From CAYULW01 sp964445815 (GTDB lineage: Bacteria > Bacteroidota > Bacteroidia > Flavobacteriales_E > Vicingaceae): DNA of 64,000 nucleotides. The notes under the pieces are model-generated. The model made no database searches. It saw only the letters and a list, made by a program, of their open reading frames with translations, and was not told the origin of the DNA. Position numbers and translations under genes: made by a program. The DNA is taken from the NCBI GenBank assembly GCA_964445815.1, contig CAYULW010000002.1, positions 62,001-126,000 of the forward strand. Reading direction: 5' to 3'. Position 1 is the first letter of the stretch. Every line of letters begins with the position of its first letter. This document shows positions 7,369-15,269 of this stretch, one piece after another.

Positions 7369-8271
7369 ATGAAAACATTGATATTAATGTTTTTCTTATC
7401 TGTTTCTCTATCAATCTTTACGCAGAATTATATTCCTATGCCTGATGCAAATGCGGTATGGCGAGAAAGCTCAGGAATTAGCTTTTATAATTGTCGAGAA
7501 TATAATTACGTGATTGATGGAGATACAATCATTAACCGCAATACCTACCATAAACTTAGAAATGTTGGCTACGAAGCTAGTTATCACCCAAGTTTTTGTA
7601 ATCAAGTATTATTTTGGTTTAATGATTATGTTGGGTGCTTTCGAAATGATAGCGCAAATAGAATAGTTTACTATGTTCCCACCGGCCAAACAATTGAAAG
7701 AAAACTTTTTGATTTTAATGCAAACGCAGGTGACACATTAAGAAATCTCTATGTTTATCCTTCAAACGGACGAGATACTTCATTTGTAATAGCTAGGGTT
7801 GATTCTATTTTGTTGAATAACAATTATCATAGAACATACCACGTGCAAGGCTGTAACCCTTTCCCTAGATATTCCGATTCAATATTTTTTATAGAAGGAA
7901 TTGGTAGCAATCATGGATTTCTCCCTAATTATGAATGTGCTGGTTATTGGTTTACAAGTTTAAATTGTGTTAAAGAAAATAACATAACAATCTATGGTGC
8001 CACAGGCCAATGCAATATTTTAACAGAAATTGAGGCACATAAGTTTGAACAAGGCGTTTCAATTTCACCCAATCCAAGTTCCGGTATAGTGAATATCGAA
8101 ACATCAAAATCAATAGAGAGCATTCAGATTTACAATATGCACGGTCAGATGGTTAAACGGATCGAAAATCCTAAAGAACAAATTGTATTACCTAAAGAAC
8201 AGGGCTTGTATTTGCTGCAGATTGAGGATGTAGAAGGAAGAGTTTATACAAAGAAAATAGTGAAACAATAA
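7369..8271 (+). CDS. T9SS cargo protein of unknown passenger type
   Basis: The 300-residue product has a signal peptide (MKTLILMFFLSVSLSIFTQN). A passenger of about 200 residues follows with many Asn, Tyr and Cys residues but no recognised domain, then a type A sorting domain (about 228-300; SISPNPSSGIVNIE ... GLYLLQIED ... KKIVKQ). It starts 5 bases after the previous gene and is probably cotranscribed. About 70 bases of its sorting-domain DNA (around 8068-8139) are nearly identical to the preceding gene, while the passengers are unrelated. Passenger strands such as GDTLRNLYVYPSNG are common in short flavobacterial secreted proteins. Confidence 0.8.
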   Translation: MKTLILMFFLSVSLSIFTQNYIPMPDANAVWRESSGISFYNCREYNYVIDGDTIINRNTYHKLRNVGYEASYHPSFCNQVLFWFNDYVGCFRNDSANRIVYYVPTGQTIERKLFDFNANAGDTLRNLYVYPSNGRDTSFVIARVDSILLNNNYHRTYHVQGCNPFPRYSDSIFFIEGIGSNHGFLPNYECAGYWFTSLNCVKENNITIYGATGQCNILTEIEAHKFEQGVSISPNPSSGIVNIETSKSIESIQIYNMHGQMVKRIENPKEQIVLPKEQGLYLLQIEDVEGRVYTKKIVKQ

Positions 8272-8340
8272 AACCTTACTTAACAGTATACAGTTTCGGA
8301 GTATAGCTGCTCATGTATCTCAAAAATCTAGACTTTCCGT

Positions 8341-9615
8341 TTAAACCTTCAATATAGCCTGAGCATAATTCGCCCAGCTTAGCTCTTTGGTTTTTTCTTT
8401 CACATTCTCTCCCGGTAGCGGGTCTTTTAAGAAACGCCTCATCTGTTCGGTCATGGATGCGATATTATTCGCTTCAGCCAAATAACCATTAAAACCGTCT
8501 TCTATCGTTTCGGGAAAATGCCCCACTTTAGTTGCCAATATGGGCAGTTGAAAATTGTAACTTAAAGATTCTATGCCTGAAGGTGTGGCATAGTCGTAAT
8601 AAAGCATAACGGCATCACTCACCTGAAAATATTTATTCACGTCTTCATTGGGAATAAATTCATTCACCACCATGCTTTGGCCTTCAAGGTTTAATTCTTT
8701 GATCAATTGTAAAGGATCATACTCCCGTTCATCGTCAGCTTTTTTCAAGAAAAGTTTTTTGGCCAAACCAAAAACGGCATTTTTTACTTTAGTACTCAAC
8801 TTTGAGTTGTCTAAAGTGGCCCAAAAAGATTCTCCACAGATGAGAAGAGAAACATCGTCACGTTCTTTAGTAAGCTCGTGAAAAGCAGGAATTAAATGAT
8901 GCAAGCCTTTGTATTTTCTGATGAAGCCAAAAAACAAAAAGACATGTTCTTTTAAATTGTGTTGCGTTTTAAACTGTTTGACATCAAAGTTGGGGTCGGG
9001 CTGAAACAAATCATAAATGGGATGATAAAGTTTGAGCACATGATCTGCTTTTTTCAGAGGGCGTTGACCATCTAAAGTGATGGTGAAGTTTTTACTTGGA
9101 AAACTTTCTTTGAGTTCTTCGGCTGTTTTGTAGGCATGCACAATATAATTGTCAGCATTCTGTATACCATATTTGGTAAATAAGCGATCCAGCTTGCTGT
9201 TTTCTTTTTGAATGACAAAATGCAAATCAAAGATGACTTCGATATCGGCATGTTTTTGTAGTCTGGTCGCCATCCATCCTAAGGGTAAACCTTGAACGGC
9301 GATGGACCATTGAAAAATGACTTTTTCCGGTTTAAGGCTGAGAATGTATTTATAAGTCGCTCTCCAAGAAGCCGGATTGTTGTAATTGGTAATGTATTTG
9401 ACTTTAATGTCTGTTCCTTCCAGTAGATCGGTCTTGCTGCTTTTATCTACAAACTCTCTGGGAATGATGGCCGGATACTGCTGTGTCCATGAAACAATAT
9501 GAATTTCAGTATTATCTTGTTTGTCCAGAGCTTTTGCTAGAGAGGTATTGTAATTAGAAATGCCACCTTTAAACTGTGGGCCGGGGCCAAAACAAACAAT
9601 ACGTCTTATACTCAT
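8341..9615 (-). CDS. family 4 glycosyltransferase
   Basis: A 424-residue GT-B fold enzyme. The N-terminal motif GPGPQFKGGISNYNTSLAKAL is typical of GT4 donor-side folds, and the C-terminal half carries FFGFIRKYKGLHHLI and the retaining-enzyme E-x7-E-like segment PSGIESLSYNFQLPILAT. It should transfer a sugar to a cell-surface glycan precursor in the cytoplasm. Its ATG overlaps the stop of the upstream epimerase gene by 4 bases (ATGA), so the pair is translationally coupled. Substrates cannot be told. Confidence 0.88.
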   Translation of the reverse strand: MSIRRIVCFGPGPQFKGGISNYNTSLAKALDKQDNTEIHIVSWTQQYPAIIPREFVDKSSKTDLLEGTDIKVKYITNYNNPASWRATYKYILSLKPEKVIFQWSIAVQGLPLGWMATRLQKHADIEVIFDLHFVIQKENSKLDRLFTKYGIQNADNYIVHAYKTAEELKESFPSKNFTITLDGQRPLKKADHVLKLYHPIYDLFQPDPNFDVKQFKTQHNLKEHVFLFFGFIRKYKGLHHLIPAFHELTKERDDVSLLICGESFWATLDNSKLSTKVKNAVFGLAKKLFLKKADDEREYDPLQLIKELNLEGQSMVVNEFIPNEDVNKYFQVSDAVMLYYDYATPSGIESLSYNFQLPILATKVGHFPETIEDGFNGYLAEANNIASMTEQMRRFLKDPLPGENVKEKTKELSWANYAQAILKV

Positions 9616-10658
9616 TTATTTTTGTTTTCAAGTGCCTTTTCATACACTCTACGCATGCCTTCTCGAATGGAGATTTTTGGTTCCCATTCCAAGTTTTCCT
9701 TTACCCAATCCATATTACAATAACGGGAATGGACACCAACAGGTTTGTCAAGCAGAGGTTTGATCTCGGGTTTGTAACCTGCAAAATCTGTGAAGATATC
9801 GATGAGATCTAGGAAACTGGTCAATTGCCCCTGGCCAATGTTGATGGCCGTTCCATCGGTGATTTTTTCCATGGCCAGAAGAGTGCAGTCCAAGACATCG
9901 TCGATGTGTACAAAGTCTCTGCCTTGTTTGCCACTTCCCCAAACCTCAAAAGGGTTCTCTTTATTGGCTGCTCTGGCTGCAATGGCAGGGACAGGGTAGG
10001 TGAGGTCTTGATCTTCTCCATAACCGCTAAATGGGCGAATACATGTCACGGAAACTCCGTAGTATTTTGCGGCAATGTGTGCTAAATATTCACCGGTCAG
10101 TTTCGACCACCCGTAGGTCATGTCCGGTTGACCCATTTTACTAAAGTCTATATCAGATTCACTCAAAGCAATGGCATTGGTGTCTGTTTGCAAATCAACG
10201 GGATAAGCGGCACTTGAGCTTGGATACAACACTCTACCCGGCTTATGTCTACATATCCAGTAAAAGAATTCAGCATCTATGGACAGATCTAAAGCGACCA
10301 TCATGGGATCGCCATCAATTTTAGCCCTTCCGCCGACTATAGCCGCAAAATGAAAGACATCTGCGAATTTTTCAAATTCAATACCATAATTGTCTTGAAA
10401 ATGATTTTCGTTTTGACTGAGGTGATGCAGGGTATTTCTAAAATCTTCTTTGATGAAGATCAAACGCTCATTTTTGCCATAAAAGGAGGCATTTTTATCA
10501 GCTCGAACGAAAGGGGCATCTAACCAAGTATTTGGGTCAGTACCAACAGACAAGTCATCAATAAAAATGACTCGATCTGATGTGTTGTTCATCAATCGTT
10601 TAACCATGTTGCGACCAACGAAACCACAACCTCCTGAAACTAAATGCGTTTTATTCAT
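9612..10658 (-). CDS. NAD-dependent nucleotide-sugar epimerase/dehydratase (SDR family)
   Basis: The 348-residue product (ATG at 10658; a TTG lies one codon earlier) has the Rossmann motif GGCGFVGRNM near the N-terminus, DDLS for NAD ribose binding, HFAAIVGGRAKIDG, and the catalytic YxxxK as YGWSKLTGEYLA. The body follows the extended SDR pattern of UDP-glucose or GDP-mannose epimerases. It precedes and overlaps the GT4 gene, so it probably makes the nucleotide sugar used there. A HAD phosphatase gene lies divergently upstream. Substrate is unknown. Confidence 0.88.
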   Translation of the reverse strand: MNKTHLVSGGCGFVGRNMVKRLMNNTSDRVIFIDDLSVGTDPNTWLDAPFVRADKNASFYGKNERLIFIKEDFRNTLHHLSQNENHFQDNYGIEFEKFADVFHFAAIVGGRAKIDGDPMMVALDLSIDAEFFYWICRHKPGRVLYPSSSAAYPVDLQTDTNAIALSESDIDFSKMGQPDMTYGWSKLTGEYLAHIAAKYYGVSVTCIRPFSGYGEDQDLTYPVPAIAARAANKENPFEVWGSGKQGRDFVHIDDVLDCTLLAMEKITDGTAINIGQGQLTSFLDLIDIFTDFAGYKPEIKPLLDKPVGVHSRYCNMDWVKENLEWEPKISIREGMRRVYEKALENKNK

Positions 10659-10709
10659 CAATTTTGAATCTTAATTTTGACTTTTAAGGTTAGCGAAATT
10701 CGCCAAAAA

Positions 10710-11285
10710 ATGCGGCTTCAACAACCAAGTAGAAATGAAAATAAGTGGAGACTCTTGAAGGCATTAGAAAAATGGAATGTTGACCAATCTTGGACTTTGT
10801 TTTTAGACAGAGATGGGGTGATCAATCGAAAATTAGAGAACGATTACGTCAAGTGTATTGAAGAGTTTGACTTTATTGATGGAGTTAAAGAAGCAATTGT
10901 AAAAGCAAGAAAGCTTTTTGGAAGAATCGTTGTTGTAACCAATCAGCAGGGTATAGGGAAAGGCATAATGAGTCACAAGGACTTAGAACAAGTACATGAT
11001 TACATGTTAGCTTCTCTTGAGAAAGCCGGTGCGCAAATCGATAAGATATACTATTGTCCGGAGCTGGCATCTAAAAATGCGCCATGCCGAAAACCGAATG
11101 TTGGCATGGCAGAGGCGGCAAAAAAAGATTTTCCTGAAATTGACTTTTCTAAATCGATAATGATCGGGGACTCAGATTCTGATATAGAAATGGGTAAGCG
11201 TTGTGGGATGAAGACTGTATTAATAAGAGATCATGATGATTTAGGTAGTGATGCTAGAGTAGAGAGCTTATCAGAGTTGTTTTAA
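10710..11285 (+). CDS. HAD-IIIA phosphatase, GmhB/HisB-N like
   Basis: The 191-residue product (ATG chosen; an in-frame TTG lies 33 bases upstream) has the nucleophile motif TLFLDRDGVINR, motif II VVTNQQGIGKG, RKPN as the conserved lysine region, and motif III MIGDSDSDIEMG. This fits D-glycero-manno-heptose-1,7-bisphosphate phosphatase and relatives. The family zinc loop (CxH...CxC) is degenerate: the segment reads YYCPELASKNAPCRKP, keeping only the first and last Cys. It may act on another sugar phosphate for the divergent epimerase/GT4 pair, which is inference. Confidence 0.85.
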   Translation: MRLQQPSRNENKWRLLKALEKWNVDQSWTLFLDRDGVINRKLENDYVKCIEEFDFIDGVKEAIVKARKLFGRIVVVTNQQGIGKGIMSHKDLEQVHDYMLASLEKAGAQIDKIYYCPELASKNAPCRKPNVGMAEAAKKDFPEIDFSKSIMIGDSDSDIEMGKRCGMKTVLIRDHDDLGSDARVESLSELF

Positions 11286-11293
11286 AGATTTGT

Positions 11294-11554
11294 TTAAGAG
11301 AATATTATTAGTAGGCTTAGAAGTACCAATATAAAAATCACTACTAAAACCTTAGCTCTTTCTTTTCTTTTTTGGTCTTTAATTGTTTCTTTGATTTTTT
11401 CTCTCGCTGATTCGCTTAGTGGGCCTTTGTAATTTAAAGAAGCTCCTTTCTTATACTTGTGCTTAGAACGATAGTACTTGTCAGTGGAGTATTTTCTTAG
11501 TCTTTCATTGTTTCTTTGACTTCCTTCACTGTCTTTTGCAAAACCAACTCCCAT
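11294..11554 (-). CDS. small tail-anchored membrane protein
   Basis: An 86-residue protein with a very basic, Lys/Arg/Tyr/Ser-rich first 65 residues and one C-terminal membrane helix (VLVVIFILVLLSLLIIFS). No family recognised; similar short proteins with basic domains and a C-terminal anchor are frequent in Flavobacteriia. It lies 6 bases downstream of the NHL/T9SS gene on the same strand and may be cotranscribed with it. Confidence 0.65.
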   Translation of the reverse strand: MGVGFAKDSEGSQRNNERLRKYSTDKYYRSKHKYKKGASLNYKGPLSESAREKIKETIKDQKRKERAKVLVVIFILVLLSLLIIFS

Positions 11555-11560
11555 TTATAT

Positions 11561-12673
11561 CTAATGCCTAACTATTAATTTTTGACTGTAAATTTCGCCA
11601 TTAAAAAAATGAACTTGAATAAAGATTATTCCATTCTTTTCACTTCTTAAATCAATGTTATCTTTTTGTTTGATTTGTCGAATCAGTTTTCCTGTTGCAT
11701 TATAAATAGAAATATGACTGATTACCTTTTCTTCTAAAAAATTGACTTCAAATTCGTCACCAATTGTAGGATTAATGAATATCTCCTTTCTAAAAGAAGT
11801 TTTTTCTATTCCAACAGTAGATGATGATCGAATAGTAATGGCATTAGGATTTATTAGCCCTAATGTCGCGGGAGCAATAAAGTCATTGATGTATGTGCCT
11901 GAGCTTGAATATTGTTTGACCGAGCTTGTTCCGCCGTTTCCGATCAAAATATTTCCATTGGGCAAGAAGGCTACTCCTTCTGAATTTTGCAGGCCTGACA
12001 TAAAAATACCCTGATAAGCTCCACTTGAGTCGAAACGCTTCACAGCAAAACCGTCATAATCTGAAACCAATAAATCTCCGTTAGAGTCAAACCAGATATT
12101 TGTTGGGCCTGCGAGATTTGAATTGATAAATAGCCCTAAATCATTTCCACTGGTGTCAAATTTTCTTACAAAATCACCATTGTATGAAGACACATATAAG
12201 TTACCAAGTAAATCCCAATCCATACCGATACTCCGATTAACGCCTACACTTGTAAAATCTCCAAGAAAAGTACCATCTAAGCCATAGCGTTTGACCTTTC
12301 CATTACCGGCCCATTGCAAAACATAAAGACTTGAGTCTGCACCGATTTTCATGCGTGTCGGCTGTCCGATTCCCGATGCAAAAACACCTAGATATGCTCC
12401 GGTAGTTGCATTGTATTTGGTGATGTTATTAGTATTTAAGTTGGAAATCAGAACAAGGTTAGAATCTTCAAGAAAAACAATGTCCTGAGGCCACCCCAAT
12501 TGTGTATTGATAAAGACACTTGGATTTTGCCCATTTTGGTCAAACTTTAAAATCTGCCATGGAGGATTATTGAAGTTGCCGGCATCACAAACATAAATGT
12601 CAAATGATTGACTACTGCTAATAAATGAGCAGAGGCAGAGCAGTAAACTGCCGAGTAGGTAGAGGAATTTCAT
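11561..12673 (-). CDS. T9SS cargo protein with NHL-type beta-propeller
   Basis: The 370-residue product has a signal peptide (about 1-22). Six-bladed propeller repeats follow (about 25-285), each with a pattern like GxIxVSDYDGFAVKRFDSSGAYQGIF, as in NHL/SMP-30-like proteins. The last 75 residues (EIFINPTIGDEFEVN ... ISIYNATGKLIRQI ... QKLIVRH) form a type A T9SS sorting domain. It should be exported to the cell surface or released. NHL propellers often bind proteins or polysaccharide; no enzyme motif stands out. Confidence 0.85.
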   Translation of the reverse strand: MKFLYLLGSLLLCLCSFISSSQSFDIYVCDAGNFNNPPWQILKFDQNGQNPSVFINTQLGWPQDIVFLEDSNLVLISNLNTNNITKYNATTGAYLGVFASGIGQPTRMKIGADSSLYVLQWAGNGKVKRYGLDGTFLGDFTSVGVNRSIGMDWDLLGNLYVSSYNGDFVRKFDTSGNDLGLFINSNLAGPTNIWFDSNGDLLVSDYDGFAVKRFDSSGAYQGIFMSGLQNSEGVAFLPNGNILIGNGGTSSVKQYSSSGTYINDFIAPATLGLINPNAITIRSSSTVGIEKTSFRKEIFINPTIGDEFEVNFLEEKVISHISIYNATGKLIRQIKQKDNIDLRSEKNGIIFIQVHFFNGEIYSQKLIVRH

Positions 12674-12762
12674 GATAGAGTAGTTGTCGTTATGCTCTAA
12701 GACAGTTCAAAGGTTTAGATTGTTGCCTTGAAACCAGCTTACCTGAATTCTGTACTTCAAAT

Positions 12763-12912
12763 CTAAAATAGAGTATAGATAAATGGGGCTGCAGAACTTC
12801 CTCCGCCAACAACCAGAAGTAAACCCAAAAGCAAGAGAACGAGAATGACCGGAACTAAAAACCACTTTTTGCGTTCCAGCATAAATTGAAGTAAATCCTT
12901 GAGAAATTCCAT
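12763..12912 (-). CDS. DUF5989 family single-helix membrane protein (49 residues)
   Basis: A short frame encodes MEFLKDLLQFMLERKKWFLV followed by a long hydrophobic helix and the end SSAAPFIYTLF. This matches the DUF5989 pattern: a short amphipathic start with ERKKxW, one membrane helix, and the near-invariant APFIYTLF end. Family members usually lie beside an SxtJ-like membrane protein and a carbamoyltransferase in polysaccharide clusters; neither is here, so this copy is isolated. Role unknown. Confidence 0.82.
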   Translation of the reverse strand: MEFLKDLLQFMLERKKWFLVPVILVLLLLGLLLVVGGGSSAAPFIYTLF

Positions 12913-12950
12913 GCTTCAAATATCATGATTCTGCTTGATATTTGAATAGC

Positions 12951-13994
12951 TTAGGATTCAAAATGAAAAGCAATCTGCGATAGACCGAGCTTTTCTTCTT
13001 GCTTTAATATCATTTTTTGAGCAACATCCTTTTCAAAGACCTCTGAAATGGAGTTTAAAGCACCTGCCGGAATACTTTGTTTTTCAAAAAGATCCATCCA
13101 TTCGGCTCTTGTTCGTTTTCTAAATTCTCTTTCCAGCAAATCAGAGAGTTCAGCTCTCCGAGCCAAGCGGGCTTGATTGTTTTTAAACCTTGGATCTTCT
13201 GTTAATGCCTCTAAGCCAATAGCTTTACAAAGCTTGTAGAAATGTTTTTGACTCCCGATGGCAAGCACTAATGCTTTATTGTCTTTGCATTGAAAGAGTT
13301 CACCATAGGGCGCAATGTTAGGATGCAATAAACCCATGGGTTTTGCTTCATGTTGAGCGATGAGCCAATTGGTAGCCTGATTGGCCAATGCACTAATTGC
13401 AGATTCATAGAGCGAAACACTTACCTTCTGAGCACCCTCTTTTCTTTGGAGCAAAGCAATGAGTAAGCCTTCTTTTAATTGATGCGCGGCGAACAGATCA
13501 ATAATTGCTACAGGAATTTTAACCAACTCTGAAGCAGACTGACCATTCATCGATAGCCATCCGGTTTCAGCTTGTAGAACCATGTCATAAGCGGGTCGCT
13601 TAGAATTCGGAAATCCGATAATTTCTCCATAAATGATGTTTGGATGGATTAATTTGATGCTTGCAAAATCAAGTCCGAATTTTTCAGCATCTCCGGACTT
13701 AAAATTGGCAATAAGGATATCTGCTTTTTTAATCAGTTCAAGCAGTTCATTTAGATCATCTCTGTCATTAAAATTTGAAAAATGATGTTGCTTTCCGAAG
13801 TTAACGGAAGAAAAATAAGCGGAGTCTGTTTTATCAGCATTTTCTGAAGAGAGTTTCCAAGACCGAGTAACGTCTCCACCCGTAGTTTTATTTTCCACCT
13901 TAATGACCTCTGCACCCAGCTCTGCAAAGAACTGACCCACAGCAGGGCCGGCTAGAACAGAGGCGAGCTCAACAATTTTTAAATTCTTGATCAT
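12951..13994 (-). CDS. CaiB/BaiF family III CoA-transferase
   Basis: A 347-residue enzyme starting at MIKNLKIVELASVLAGPAVG, the standard family start (a GTG/ATG-type extension of 8 residues upstream is less likely). Motifs include FAELGAEVIKVEN, the DILIANFKSGDAEKFGLD stretch, and AIIDLFAAHQLKEGLL, where the Asp lines up by position with the catalytic Asp of formyl-CoA transferase. The family moves CoA between carboxylic acids or racemises methyl-branched acyl-CoAs. No neighbour suggests the substrate. It is somewhat shorter than the usual 380-400 residues, mainly at the C-terminus. Confidence 0.88.
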   Translation of the reverse strand: MIKNLKIVELASVLAGPAVGQFFAELGAEVIKVENKTTGGDVTRSWKLSSENADKTDSAYFSSVNFGKQHHFSNFNDRDDLNELLELIKKADILIANFKSGDAEKFGLDFASIKLIHPNIIYGEIIGFPNSKRPAYDMVLQAETGWLSMNGQSASELVKIPVAIIDLFAAHQLKEGLLIALLQRKEGAQKVSVSLYESAISALANQATNWLIAQHEAKPMGLLHPNIAPYGELFQCKDNKALVLAIGSQKHFYKLCKAIGLEALTEDPRFKNNQARLARRAELSDLLEREFRKRTRAEWMDLFEKQSIPAGALNSISEVFEKDVAQKMILKQEEKLGLSQIAFHFES

Positions 13995-14052
13995 TTCGAA
14001 GGATAAAACTAACAACAATTCCAGTTAAAAATAGCCGATTGATAAATCTGTT

Positions 14053-14070
14053 CTCCCTGAATTCAGGGAG
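14053..14070. repeat. perfect 18-bp palindrome
   Basis: CTCCCTGAATTCAGGGAG is self-complementary and lies in the intergenic space between the CoA transferase and the 14153 gene. There is no T-run after it, so it does not look like a terminator. It could be a regulator site or chance. Confidence 0.35.
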
Positions 14071-14152
14071 AGGCATTTTCACTCGATACAGCGAATAAAG
14101 AAGCGGATAAGCCACGCACCTTTGAACCATCAATTAATTAAAACAAAAAGAG

Positions 14153-14539
14153 ATGAAAACTTTAGTTACAACAACATTAATCGTATTAATCACCATCAAT
14201 CTTTCTTACGCCCAAAATCATTTGGGAAAAAATGAAATTCAAGTCGAGTCTATAATACAAGATGAATTGACTACCATCAATTGGACGTCCAATAAAGAAG
14301 TAAACACCAGTTATTACCTGGTTGAGCGTTCAGAAGATGGGGTTAATTTTTATACCATTGCCAAATTAAATGCCGGAAGTTCGACTTATACTCCTAAAAG
14401 CTACAGCTATGAGGATACTGAAAGAGAAAGTACAGCATCTCTTTACCGAGTCACCCTGGTTTTTATGGATGGGCAGTCGATTAGTGTTTTGTCTGAAACA
14501 ACGAGTGAATTGAACATGGCAAATGCCGTTGGGAAATAA
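14153..14539 (+). CDS. small secreted FnIII-like protein without sorting domain
   Basis: The 128-residue product has a signal peptide (MKTLVTTTLIVLITINLSYA-Q). A single domain follows with ELTTINWTSNKEVNTSYYLVERSEDG, the module that usually precedes the sorting domain in T9SS cargo (the 1203-residue protein here has the equivalent VEVTWFTSSEVNNDFFIVERS). Here it stands alone and no sorting domain follows, so it is probably periplasmic. A CACCTTTG box, one mismatch from the -7 consensus, lies about 25 bases upstream. It is the first gene before an unknown protein and a sensor kinase pair. Confidence 0.7.
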   Translation: MKTLVTTTLIVLITINLSYAQNHLGKNEIQVESIIQDELTTINWTSNKEVNTSYYLVERSEDGVNFYTIAKLNAGSSTYTPKSYSYEDTERESTASLYRVTLVFMDGQSISVLSETTSELNMANAVGK

Positions 14540-14587
14540 GACTTATTGTTGTAGGTTTGAAATTATCAATGAATTAAATATAAAAAG

Positions 14588-15268
14588 ATGAAAATGGAAG
14601 ATGTAGCAATCGAAGACGTTAGGGGAATGAAAATTTCTCCCTCTGGAAACTCTGATATCAATTATTATTTCTTAATAGTGGATTTACCAATACCATCTGA
14701 TGGGAATGCTCCATCCTTTGGTGGTAGCCCGGGTTATGAGTATTCTGAGGGTGTATTGACATATAATTGTGACAATATCGAAAACGAAAGTGGAGACTAT
14801 TCAACATATAAAATGCCTCTTTACCTAGGGAACGAGCCGGTCACAAGTATTGTTTTAAACTGGAGTCTTAATGGTGAATCACAAGCTCAAAAAAGTGGAG
14901 ATCCAGCTAAACTTAAAACAAGCACTCTAGACGCTCCGGGTTCCAATTCAATTGTCAAAGAAGACTATCAATTTAATTTTAATGTCAATTTTATTCGTGT
15001 AAAATACCTGATAAGTGAAAGTTATCCTACCATTTACTTTATTGTTCTGTTTGTAAAAACATACGAGGGAAATTCGAAATTAATGAATGTAGAGTTAGGA
15101 GAGACAGATTCTACGATGTTGGTTTGTAATCCTGAAAATAATACGAATGAAGGAGAGACTTATATTACCGCAGCTCATATGGTTAGGTCAACCAAAGATG
15201 AGTATACTTCAGTCCAAGTTACTGATTCAGGAACACCTATTCCAATCAATTATCCTGAGTTGGTATAA
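14588..15268 (+). CDS. hypothetical protein upstream of TPR sensor kinase
   Basis: A 226-residue protein with no recognised family, signal peptide or membrane helix. It is rich in Asn, Ser, Glu and Tyr and looks all-beta (for example SIVLNWSLNGESQ and NVNFIRVKYLISESYPTIYFIVLFVKTYEG). Its stop codon lies one base before the kinase ATG, so the two should be translated from one message. That closeness suggests a role linked to the kinase, but nothing in the sequence shows what. Confidence 0.65.
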   Translation: MKMEDVAIEDVRGMKISPSGNSDINYYFLIVDLPIPSDGNAPSFGGSPGYEYSEGVLTYNCDNIENESGDYSTYKMPLYLGNEPVTSIVLNWSLNGESQAQKSGDPAKLKTSTLDAPGSNSIVKEDYQFNFNVNFIRVKYLISESYPTIYFIVLFVKTYEGNSKLMNVELGETDSTMLVCNPENNTNEGETYITAAHMVRSTKDEYTSVQVTDSGTPIPINYPELV

Positions 15269-15269
15269 C

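Noticed and set aside
12707..12919. 70-residue frame on the minus strand
   Set aside because: It overlaps the clear DUF5989 gene (12763-12912) in another frame and has no family features.
15147..15269. N-terminal extension of the sensor kinase
   Set aside because: The extra 41 residues lie inside the preceding gene in another frame, and a proper signal peptide starts at ATG 15270.
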